Of a DNA stretch of 64,000 bases, positions 34,777 through 41,752 are shown one piece after another. The translations under genes and the position numbers were made by a program. Under the pieces are notes generated by a model. The model was given only the letters and a program-made list of their open reading frames with translations. It did no database searches and was not told the DNA's origin. Positions within the stretch are counted from its first letter, which is position 1; every line of letters begins with the position of its first letter. The stretch comes from Pontibacter rufus (lineage in GTDB: Bacteria > Bacteroidota > Bacteroidia > Cytophagales > Hymenobacteraceae): contig NZ_JADQDR010000003.1 in NCBI RefSeq assembly GCF_015694705.1, positions 358,800 to 422,799 of the forward strand. Reading direction: 5' to 3'.

Positions 34777-35637
34777 ATGAAAGGAATTATACTTGCCGGC
34801 GGCTCCGGCACCCGTTTGCACCCGCTTACACTGGCTGTGAGCAAGCAAATGATGCCGGTGTACGACAAGCCGATGATTTATTACCCGCTGTCAACGCTGA
34901 TGCTGTCCGGTATTCGGGATATTCTGGTTATCTCCACGCCGCATGACCTGCCGATGTTTGAGCGCCTGCTGGGCGATGGCAGCCAGATTGGCTGCAACTT
35001 CAGCTATGCCGTGCAGCAAGTACCCAACGGACTGGCACAGGCCTTTGTGATTGGCGAAGAATTTATTGGCAGCGACAAAGCGGCGCTTATACTGGGCGAT
35101 AATATTTTTTATGGCTCAGGTATGAGCGAACTGCTGCAGGCCAACAACAACCCGGACGGCGGTGTGGTATACGCCTATCACGTAAACGACCCCGAGCGCT
35201 ACGGTGTGGTGGAGTTCGACGGAAACAACAAGGCCATTTCGATTGAGGAAAAACCCGCACAGCCCAAATCAAACTACGCGGTGCCGGGCCTCTACTTCTA
35301 CGACAACGACGTGGTAGCCATTGCTAAAAGCCTGCAGCCAAGCCCGCGTGGCGAGTATGAAATTACGGATGTAAACAAAGCCTATCTGCAGAGCGGCAAA
35401 CTAAAAGTAAGCATCATGAACCGTGGTACCGCCTGGCTCGATACTGGCACCATCCAGTCGCTGATGCAGGCTGCCACGTTTGTGCAGGTAATTGAGGAGC
35501 GCCAGGGACTAAAGATTGGTGCCATAGAGGAAGTGGCGTACCGCATGGGCTATATCGATGCAGCACAGCTACAACGTGTAGCCGAACCGCTGCGCAAAAG
35601 CGGCTACGGCGAGTATTTATTAAGTATATTGAAGTAG
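34777..35637 (+). CDS. rfbA: glucose-1-phosphate thymidylyltransferase
   Basis: 286 residues. The nucleotidyltransferase signature [33 protein letters not shown] with the metal-binding Asp, [16 protein letters not shown] and the end segment of the RmlA family. It joins dTTP and glucose-1-phosphate to dTDP-glucose, which feeds rfbB upstream (81-nt gap, same strand). Confidence 0.95.
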   Translation: MKGIILAGGSGTRLHPLTLAVSKQMMPVYDKPMIYYPLSTLMLSGIRDILVISTPHDLPMFERLLGDGSQIGCNFSYAVQQVPNGLAQAFVIGEEFIGSDKAALILGDNIFYGSGMSELLQANNNPDGGVVYAYHVNDPERYGVVEFDGNNKAISIEEKPAQPKSNYAVPGLYFYDNDVVAIAKSLQPSPRGEYEITDVNKAYLQSGKLKVSIMNRGTAWLDTGTIQSLMQAATFVQVIEERQGLKIGAIEEVAYRMGYIDAAQLQRVAEPLRKSGYGEYLLSILK

Positions 35638-35654
35638 AGATTTGTAATATGGAG

Positions 35655-35690
35655 AAGAGGCTGTTCTGTTTGGGGCAGCCTTTTTTGTTT
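35655..35690 (+). terminator. terminator after rfbA
   Basis: AGGCTG/CAGCCT stem with a 12-nt loop and a tail of TTTTTTG, 17 nt after the rfbA stop. Confidence 0.75.
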
Positions 35691-35796
35691 TACAATAAAT
35701 CACTTCTACACATATAACAATAAGCTGGAGAAATATTCCATTTATCTGTTATATTAGGTAAGTAAATGGAATAAGTATCTGTGCAGAATTAACCTA

Positions 35797-35888
35797 TTTT
35801 GTCATCCTGCAAGGATATTGTTAGCGAATTTTATATCGGCTTAATAATCCTTACTGACGCCCGCCAACAAGATTCTCCGGGAATGACA
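35797..35888. repeat. decayed inverted-repeat element, related to element B
   Basis: The left arm TTTTGTCATCCTGCAAGGAT is nearly the left arm of the element at 31077. The right arm, ending GGGAATGACAG, has diverged. It lies in the 400-bp gap (35638-36037) after rfbA, which holds no gene. Confidence 0.55.
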
Positions 35889-36026
35889 GCATCTGCTAGT
35901 ACTTTAAGTTATTTTTATATAGGTACTTCGCCCAATTTATATATGAGTTGTATAGCATAAAAAATTTCGGCACAAATGTCATAAACATGACGTGAGAGTG
36001 ACACAAGAACTAAAAGAACTGTAAAA

Positions 36027-36034
36027 TATCTTTG
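36027..36034 (+). promoter_or_regulatory. putative -7 box of the HTH gene at 36059
   Basis: TATCTTTG fits TAnnTTTG, only 3 nt before an in-frame ATG (36038). Transcription would start at or after that ATG, which argues for the next ATG at 36059 as the real start. Confidence 0.45.
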
Positions 36035-36058
36035 CCCATGAACTTTAAAGAAAATGAA

Positions 36059-36661
36059 ATGGATAAAAAGAATTTAGCATCGAAGATTAAAGCCTTAAGA
36101 AAAAGGAAAGGTTTCTCCCAGGAACAATTAGCAGAAGAATCAACCTTAAGCTTACGGACAGTTCAAAGAATTGAGAATGGCGAAACGGTGCCGCATGGCG
36201 ATTCTTTAAGAAAATTAACACAAGCCTTGAGTGTTAATCCGGATGAAATTCTGGAATGGGCACCTACCGAAGATAGAAGTTATTTAGTTTTATTAAACTT
36301 GGCCGGACTAGGGTTTCTTTTCCACCCTTTGTTGGGTGTGATAATTCCGCTGGTGATGTGGATACTAAAAAAAGACAAAATCAAGTTGGTAGATGATTCA
36401 GGGAAAAAGCTGATTAGCTTTGAAATAACCTTTGTGCTTCTGTTATATACTTTAGTATTTATCTTCAATGGAGGCAAATACTTGATATTCGATATATCAG
36501 TAATGAGAATCGTTTCAAGTCTGGTTAGCAAATTCTCAATACAGGCACTTCTTATTGCGTTGCTTTATTTATTCAATATCAGCCTAATCATAGTAAATGT
36601 AAAAAGAAACCAGGGCGGTTTGAAAAGTAGATATATTCCGGCTACTCCATTTCTGAGATAA
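36059..36661 (+). CDS. HTH (XRE) regulator with C-terminal DUF4870-like membrane domain
   Basis: 200 residues from the ATG at 36059 (alternative ATG 36038 and TTG 36032). Residues ~1-65 are a classical XRE HTH: KALRKRKGFSQEQLAEEST with the recognition helix LRTVQRIENGE. After it come about four membrane helices in the pattern of DUF4870 (LNLAGLGFLFHPLLGVIIPLVMWILKK). Such HTH-membrane fusions occur in many Bacteroidetes. They probably sense the membrane or an ion, but nothing is shown. The region is AT-richer than its surroundings. Confidence 0.8.
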   Translation: MDKKNLASKIKALRKRKGFSQEQLAEESTLSLRTVQRIENGETVPHGDSLRKLTQALSVNPDEILEWAPTEDRSYLVLLNLAGLGFLFHPLLGVIIPLVMWILKKDKIKLVDDSGKKLISFEITFVLLLYTLVFIFNGGKYLIFDISVMRIVSSLVSKFSIQALLIALLYLFNISLIIVNVKRNQGGLKSRYIPATPFLR

Positions 36662-36781
36662 AAACTACACTATGCAGCAAAGTATAGTAGTCATGCTTCG
36701 GCTATGACCAGTACATTAACACAGACAAAACTGAATTCAAATAGAAATTGAACTTCTTCGTATATTTTAAAAAACCTAGGT

Positions 36782-37021
36782 ATGACAGCTATAAAAGAGG
36801 ATTTTCATAAGTTAATTGATACAACTAACGACGAGAAGTTGTTGGAAGACATCTTCATGATTCTTTCCAGCAGGAGGGAGCATAAAGAAGGAAACCTGTG
36901 GGAGGGGTTGACTGAAGAACAGAAACGGGAGGTGTTGGTCAGTGAGAGTGAAATTGGTGACGAATCTGCCTGGGTGTCTCATGAAGAAATGAAAAGAAGA
37001 AATTCTAAATGGCTCAAATAA
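36782..37021 (+). CDS. putative antitoxin, module 1
   Basis: 79 residues, acidic, ending in EEMKRRNSKWLK. It overlaps the following toxin-like frame by 13 nt. The second module downstream has the same 13-nt overlap and also ends in KWLK, so both are probably homologous type II antitoxins of a ParD/RelB-like kind. The N-terminal part, KEDFHKLIDTTNDEKLLEDIFMIL, should form the dimer and DNA-binding part. The function depends on the neighbour context. Confidence 0.65.
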   Translation: MTAIKEDFHKLIDTTNDEKLLEDIFMILSSRREHKEGNLWEGLTEEQKREVLVSESEIGDESAWVSHEEMKRRNSKWLK

Positions 37022-37113
37022 TCTGGAACAAACGGGCCAGCAAACAATTAGCAGCGCTACAAAGCTATCTGCAGGAGGAAAACAGGCAGAACCCTGATAA
37101 AAAGAAAAGCTAA
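37009..37113 (+). pseudogene. truncated ParE/RelE toxin, module 1
   Basis: A 34-residue frame starting ATG at 37009 inside the antitoxin end: MAQIIWNKRASKQLAALQSY is the normal beginning of a RelE/ParE toxin (I-x-W-x-x-x-A). It then stops early after a Lys-rich tail. A full toxin has ~95 residues, so the catalytic part is missing. Probably a decayed gene, leaving an orphan antitoxin. Confidence 0.6.
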
Positions 37114-37251
37114 AAGTTAGATGTTCTAACAAAGTGCATACTTCACCCTTCTACACTGTCGGTTTGTATACACGAGATAGCTGGTAGTACCCAAGAAATA
37201 GGAGATTAAAAAATAAATGCCCTATCTTGTTATAAAACAATCCACAAAACG

Positions 37252-37431
37252 ATGAAGAAGACCCAATTGTTAGAGACCATACAAGATATGCCGGAAGAGT
37301 TTTCTGTAGATGAGTTAATCGAAAGATTGATGGTTTTGCAGAAAATTGAGGAAGGGCAACAACAAATACAGGCAGGCCAGCTTTATACTGAAGAAGAAGC
37401 CAAACAGAAGCTGGAGAAATGGTTAAAATAG
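37252..37431 (+). CDS. antitoxin, module 2
   Basis: 59 residues (MKKTQLLETIQDMPEEFSVD...) that end EKLEKWLK-like. Starts at ATG 37252, and the toxin ATG at 37419 lies within its end (13-nt overlap, the same as in module 1). The segment EEFSVDELIERLMVLQKIEEG resembles the helical antitoxins paired with ParE toxins in Bacteroidetes. It should neutralise the toxin and repress the operon. Confidence 0.7.
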   Translation: MKKTQLLETIQDMPEEFSVDELIERLMVLQKIEEGQQQIQAGQLYTEEEAKQKLEKWLK

Positions 37432-37709
37432 TATGGGCAGAACGTGCCATAGATGATTTAACCAGTATAGCTGAATACAGCAGCAGATATTCGGAGAACT
37501 ATGCTTCTTCCATTGTGTTAAAACTTTTCAACAAAGCGAATGTGTTGAAGACGATGCCAAAAGCAGGAAGAATAGTGCCTGAAAAGAATGACGAAAAGGT
37601 CAGAGAATTGATAGAAGGAAATTACAGAATCATCTATGAAATCCGAGGCGAAGACAGGATAGAAGTACTGCCGGTACATCATTCGTCCAGGCCGCTGAGA
37701 CATATTTGA
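37419..37709 (+). CDS. RelE/ParE-family toxin, module 2
   Basis: 96 residues, full length. The beginning VKIVWAERAIDDLTSIAEY, the middle MPKAGRIVPE and the end ELIEGNYRIIYEIRG with EVLPVHHSSRPL fit the ParE/RelE plasmid stabilisation fold. It would act on gyrase (ParE) or ribosome-bound mRNA (RelE); the sequence does not tell which. Translationally coupled to the antitoxin. Confidence 0.88.
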   Translation: MVKIVWAERAIDDLTSIAEYSSRYSENYASSIVLKLFNKANVLKTMPKAGRIVPEKNDEKVRELIEGNYRIIYEIRGEDRIEVLPVHHSSRPLRHI

Positions 37710-37768
37710 ATTAAAGCTTTTCAACGACATCAGCCAGGAACCAGTTATTTCACAAAGAGACTATCTTC

Positions 37769-38938
37769 CTACAATACAAAGCCTAACAGCAAACCTGTAA
37801 GTATAAGCAGTGGGGCCGGAACTTTGGTGAACATGAGCAGGCAGAACGTCGCGACGACAATGCCGAAATTTAGTGGTGTGTTTTCGATAGGGTGATACAA
37901 CTGGATGGCAGCGGCCGTTACCATACCTGAACTCACGGCGCTGATGCCTTCCAGAGATGCACGCACGACTCTATACTTCTTCAGCTCATCCCAGAAGCGA
38001 ATCACAAAGAAAATGAGGAACGTGCCCGGCAGAAAGATGCCCACCGTGGCCACAAAAGAGCCCAGTAATTGTCCCGGAATTCCGAACCGGCGCATAGCCA
38101 GGTTGCCGATAAACGTACAGAAGGAGAATGTGGGCCCCGGCAGCGCCTGCACCAGCGCATACCCCGACAAAAACTCCTCGCCTGTAAGATAGTTTTTAAA
38201 GTCCACAAACTCGGTATACATCAGTGGGACGAGTACCTGTCCGCCGCCAAACACCAGGCTGCCGTTGCGGTAAAAGTTTTCGAACAACCTGACAGGTAAC
38301 GAAGAAGTAAATGCTCCTACTAGCGCCGCCGCTACAAACACTGCTACATACAGTATAAAATTAGCCCACTGCACGTCCAGCTTTTTGTCTTTCTCTTCGG
38401 GGTGCTGCCGGAAACGCAGGGCCGTGACGGCGCCACCGGCCAGTAGCAAAACAGGGAATACCCAGGGCGAGTGAAAGAAATAAGCAAGTATGGCCGAGAT
38501 GACCAGCAGGCTTACCGCCGTTTTGGTATGCACTACCTTAGAACTTATCATGTAAGCGGCATAAGCCACAAACCCGACCGCCATGGGCTGAATGTACCGC
38601 AGGAACTGCAGCGAAATATTGTTTTCCTCGAGGTAAGAAATACCTACACCTGCGATGGCCATAAGCGTAGCGGCTGGCAGAATCCAGACCAGCAGGGCAA
38701 GGTATGCCAGGTTAGGGCCGCCGATTTTATACCCTATGGCTGTGATGGTTTGTGTGGAGGTGGGGCCGGGTAATATCTGGCAGAGAGCATTCAGCTCAAT
38801 CAGTTCCTGCTCGGTTACGTAGCCGCGCTTGTCCACCAGCAGCTTCAGCATCATGGCAATATGCGCCTGCGGCCCCCCGAATGCAGTGAGGGCGAGCATT
38901 AACACGTCTTTCAGGAAGATGTAATGGCGCAGGCTCAT
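37769..38938 (-). CDS. chrA: chromate transporter
   Basis: 389 residues with two homologous halves, ten or more membrane helices. The CHR signature is seen in TAFGGPQAHIAMM and LCQILPGPTSTQT in the first half, and in SLVFGGGQVLVPLM and GYALVQALPGPTFSF in the second. It is a probable chromate efflux protein, likely proton-coupled. Convergent with the toxin gene. Just upstream of its start lies a hairpin (38954-38989). Confidence 0.92.
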   Translation of the reverse strand: MSLRHYIFLKDVLMLALTAFGGPQAHIAMMLKLLVDKRGYVTEQELIELNALCQILPGPTSTQTITAIGYKIGGPNLAYLALLVWILPAATLMAIAGVGISYLEENNISLQFLRYIQPMAVGFVAYAAYMISSKVVHTKTAVSLLVISAILAYFFHSPWVFPVLLLAGGAVTALRFRQHPEEKDKKLDVQWANFILYVAVFVAAALVGAFTSSLPVRLFENFYRNGSLVFGGGQVLVPLMYTEFVDFKNYLTGEEFLSGYALVQALPGPTFSFCTFIGNLAMRRFGIPGQLLGSFVATVGIFLPGTFLIFFVIRFWDELKKYRVVRASLEGISAVSSGMVTAAAIQLYHPIENTPLNFGIVVATFCLLMFTKVPAPLLILTGLLLGFVL

Positions 38939-38953
38939 GGCTTAAAAGTATAA

Positions 38954-38989
38954 AAGGGAGCGACAGTTAAAAGCTATCTCTCCCTTTTA
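38954..38989 (-). promoter_or_regulatory. hairpin in the chrA leader
   Basis: On the minus strand AAAAGGGAG and CTCCCTTTT form a stem, followed by a T-rich run, ending 15 nt before the chrA start. It looks like a terminator ahead of the gene, so it might attenuate chrA. Otherwise it is a terminator of read-through from upstream. Confidence 0.35.
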
Positions 38990-39138
38990 GGTAAGCAGGC
39001 AAAATAAATCATACTTTCTCTATTGTTTTTCTGTAGCAGGCCACTAATACTGGCAGCTTAATGCAAATAACTCCAGAATCTATAGGTAAATAGCCTAAAT
39101 TGCGATTTACTTACGTGATGATGCCTTCAAAGGTATTT

Positions 39139-39219
39139 ACCCACCCCTAACCCCTCCCAAGAGGGGAATTGTGATCACTCTTTTAAGAATTCCCCTCTTG
39201 GGAGGGGTTAGGGGTGGGT
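39139..39219. repeat. inverted-repeat element D
   Basis: Two perfect 32-nt inverted arms (39139-39170, 39188-39219) with the core CCCCTCCCAAGAGGGGAATT and a 17-nt centre that itself contains GTGATCAC. Common type of Bacteroidetes intergenic repeat. The gap 38939-39293 holds otherwise only the chrA hairpin. A right arm of a similar element is at 45974-46032. Confidence 0.8.
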
Positions 39220-39293
39220 TTCTCTTATACATCGCAAATGAGTTAAATAGCCACGCTTCTAAACACCAAATTCGAAACACCAAATACGGAAAA

Positions 39294-40268
39294 TTAAGCT
39301 TTTTTCAGGCCAAGCTCTACCAGGCGCTCGTTCAGGTATTCGCCTGCGGTAGCGTCGGGGTAGGCTTTCGGGTTTTGGGCGTCGATGCAGCTTTCCAGGC
39401 AGGTCAGGTCCATTTCGGAGCGCGGGTGCATAAAAAACGGAATAGAGTAACGCGAAGTATGCATCAGCTCACGCGGCGGGTTTACCACCCGGTGGATGGT
39501 AGATTTAAGCTTGTTGTTGGTCAGGCGCGCCAGCATATCGCCCACGTTTACCACCACCTGCTCGGGCAGCGCCGTAATCGGAATCCATTTACCGTCGCGG
39601 CGGAGTACCTGCAGACCGTCGGCGCTGGCACCCATCAGCAGCGTAATCAGGTTTATGTCGCCGTGCTCGGCCGCACGCACCGCATCAGCCGGCACACTAT
39701 CCGGATCTTCGATAGGGAAGTAGTGGATGGGCCGCAGGATGCTGTTGCCGTTGTGCACCTTCTCATCAAAATAGTTTTCGTCCAGGCCCAGGTTAATGGC
39801 AATTGCCTTAAGCACTTGCTTGCCCGCTGCTTCGAGTTTACGGTATGCCTCCAGGGTTACTTCTTCGAACTCTGGTACTTCTGCAGGAAAAATATTTTCC
39901 GGATATTCATCTTTAATGGGGTCGTTGTCGGTTACGTTTTGCCCCACGTGGTAAAACTCTTTCAGGTCGCCGGTGTTGCGGCCCTTTGCATGCTCTTTGC
40001 CCTTGCCCACATAGCCGCGCTGGCCTGCCAGTTCCGGCACTTCATACTTTTGCTTCACCTCGTCGGGCAAGGCAAAAAACTTTCTGGTAGCCGCATACAG
40101 CCTTTGCGTCAGCTCATCGTCCAGGCCGTGGTTGCGCAGTGCAATAAAGCCGATGTTCTGATACGCATCACTCAGTTGCTGCACAAAACGGGCCCGCCGT
40201 TCGGCATCGCCCGAGGTAAAATCTGCCAAATCCAGCGAAGGAACCTCCTCAAACAAAATCTCGCTCAT
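39294..40268 (-). CDS. 2-oxoglutarate/Fe(II) oxygenase (isopenicillin N synthase family)
   Basis: 324 residues from the ATG at 40268; the frame is open upstream but not protein-like. Fe ligands are in EHGDINLITLL (HxD) and STIHRVVNP (distal His), with the 2-oxoglutarate Arg in SRYSIPFF. The N-terminal part, RKFFALPDEVKQKYE and GRNTGDLKEFYHVG, is standard for this plant-like DIOX family. It hydroxylates or desaturates a small molecule, which cannot be named. No biosynthetic cluster surrounds it. Confidence 0.88.
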   Translation of the reverse strand: MSEILFEEVPSLDLADFTSGDAERRARFVQQLSDAYQNIGFIALRNHGLDDELTQRLYAATRKFFALPDEVKQKYEVPELAGQRGYVGKGKEHAKGRNTGDLKEFYHVGQNVTDNDPIKDEYPENIFPAEVPEFEEVTLEAYRKLEAAGKQVLKAIAINLGLDENYFDEKVHNGNSILRPIHYFPIEDPDSVPADAVRAAEHGDINLITLLMGASADGLQVLRRDGKWIPITALPEQVVVNVGDMLARLTNNKLKSTIHRVVNPPRELMHTSRYSIPFFMHPRSEMDLTCLESCIDAQNPKAYPDATAGEYLNERLVELGLKKA

Positions 40269-40368
40269 ATTGTAATAGCTGTGTTTTTTTGTAATCTGCA
40301 CGTAGTTGGCAATATACGTAAAAATAAAATCGCTAACTTAGCTGCATTGCTAACTAAATCCTAATTCG

Positions 40369-41223
40369 ATGAAAAAAACGTATTTGTTCCTGGCTTCGGC
40401 CCTGATGCTGGGCTTTACAGCCTGTAATTCCAATCAGCAGGCCGGAAACCAGGACGCCACCACCGCACAGGACTCTACTGCTACCGCCAGCACTGCAAAT
40501 GCTCCAACACCAGCCGGAGAGGTGATGAGCAAGAATGGCTTGCGGGTATATGCTTTTGATGATTCTCCCAAATTTCCGGATGCACAGCTGACGCTGGTAG
40601 AACCAGCTGCGGGAAGTACTGTAACAGGCGATTCGGTAAAATTTGTATACGAGCTGCAAAACTACGAGCTTACCCAGATGACGGATGCCTCCCATGCGGA
40701 GCACATGGCCAACTCGAAGCAGGGGCAGCACATTCATAACATCGTGGATAACCAGCCCTACACCGCGCACTATAATACCACTTTTTCAAAAGCGATGCCG
40801 GAGGGCGAGCACGTTATTCTTTCGTTCCTGTCGCGCTCTTACCACGAGAGCCTGAAGCATCCGGAAGCCTACGATCTGCGCGTTATAACAGTAGGTAACC
40901 CGCAACAGCACCTGGATTTTGACACAAGCGCTGCCCTCATGTTTTACAGCCGCCCCAAAGGCGAGTATACGGGCGCTGATACAGCGCGTGTGATGCTGGA
41001 CTTCTACCTGGTAAATACCGAGCTGTCGCCGGAAGGCAACAAAGTGCGCGCCACCATCAATGGCACCGAGTTTATGCTCGACAGGTGGTTGCCTTACATC
41101 ATGGAAGGCCTGCCGATGGGCGAAAATACCATAAAGTTAGAGCTGGTAGACAACAACGGCAACGTGCTGCCTGGCCCCTTCAACAGTGTAGAGCGTACCT
41201 TCACGCTGAAGCCAGCGGCTTAA
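40369..41223 (+). CDS. conserved lipoprotein of unknown function
   Basis: 284 residues. Lipoprotein signal with Cys19 (LMLGFTACNS), then an Ala/Thr/Gln linker. The globular part has two similar beta-sandwich-like halves: GSTVTGDSVKFVYEL leading to a GQHIHNIVDNQPY segment, and a second region ending GENTIKLELVDNNGNVLPG. The G-x-H-x-I-x-x-x-V-D pattern recalls DUF4399-type domains but I am not certain. His residues clustered as HAEHMANSKQGQHIH could bind metal. Confidence 0.75.
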   Translation: MKKTYLFLASALMLGFTACNSNQQAGNQDATTAQDSTATASTANAPTPAGEVMSKNGLRVYAFDDSPKFPDAQLTLVEPAAGSTVTGDSVKFVYELQNYELTQMTDASHAEHMANSKQGQHIHNIVDNQPYTAHYNTTFSKAMPEGEHVILSFLSRSYHESLKHPEAYDLRVITVGNPQQHLDFDTSAALMFYSRPKGEYTGADTARVMLDFYLVNTELSPEGNKVRATINGTEFMLDRWLPYIMEGLPMGENTIKLELVDNNGNVLPGPFNSVERTFTLKPAA

Positions 41224-41247
41224 GTATAAAGTATAGCTCCAAGTATA

Positions 41248-41284
41248 AACGCCTGCTTCCGGTTTGCCGGGGCAGGCGTTTTTG
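41248..41284 (+). terminator. terminator after the lipoprotein gene
   Basis: AACGCCTGC/GCAGGCGTT stem with an inner CCGG/CCGG hairpin, followed by TTTTTGG. Confidence 0.75.
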
Positions 41285-41371
41285 GTTTCAAATGGGTCTA
41301 GGAGTTGTAGGATAATTGTACTTGTTTGTATTGGAATATCTTAATATCTTGTATAAAATAAGGAAATCAAT

Positions 41372-41752
41372 ATGGTTGAAATTGCAGCATTAGCATCAGG
41401 TACAGTAGCAACTTTAGTCCCTTATCTTATACAGGGTGGAAAAGGTTTTGCAGGAGAAGCGGGTAAGAACCTATTCATCTGGCTAAAAGACAAATTTGCT
41501 TCTCAAAATAAACAAAAAGATTTAGAAGATTTGCAGGCAAAGCCCAATGATACGCGCTTACAAGGGCGGTTGGAAGTTGTACTTGAGAATATTCTTGCTG
41601 AGAACAGAAAGTTAGTGCCTGAACTTGCAAAGTTGGTTAAGGATGCAAAAGGCGAAGTTCACAGTGTTAATAACAGTAAAAATGTGAATACAGGTACTAT
41701 CAAAGACATAAATGGGCATGTGACTTTCGGTGATAACAATACTATCTCGTAA
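41372..41752 (+). CDS. small helical protein with C-terminal amyloid-like motif (Bell-type cell-death effector candidate)
   Basis: 126 residues. The first ~45 have a hydrophobic stretch with small residues (ASGTVATLVPYLIQGGKGF) then an amphipathic helix KNLFIWLKDKF; residues ~48-92 are further helices. This resembles the HeLo/MLKL-like membrane-acting Bell domain of bacteria. The C-terminal ~20 residues hold Gly/Asn-rich NGHVTFGDNNTI (114-125), which recurs at the N-terminus of the next protein. Its stop overlaps the next ATG (TAATG). Known BASS pairs have exactly this order: effector with C-terminal motif, receptor with N-terminal motif. The assignment is inference; no enzyme motif is seen. 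AT-rich, no AGTATA motif. Confidence 0.65.
   Translation: MVEIAALASGTVATLVPYLIQGGKGFAGEAGKNLFIWLKDKFASQNKQKDLEDLQAKPNDTRLQGRLEVVLENILAENRKLVPELAKLVKDAKGEVHSVNNSKNVNTGTIKDINGHVTFGDNNTIS

Noticed and set aside
39171..40364. A 397-codon open frame on the plus strand across the 2OG oxygenase gene
   Set aside because: It is the antisense shadow of a clearly recognised gene; its composition (many His, Gln, Phe) and lack of any motif are typical of such shadows. The same reasoning removes the long antisense frames at 13103-14017, 46119-47021 and 60789-61637.
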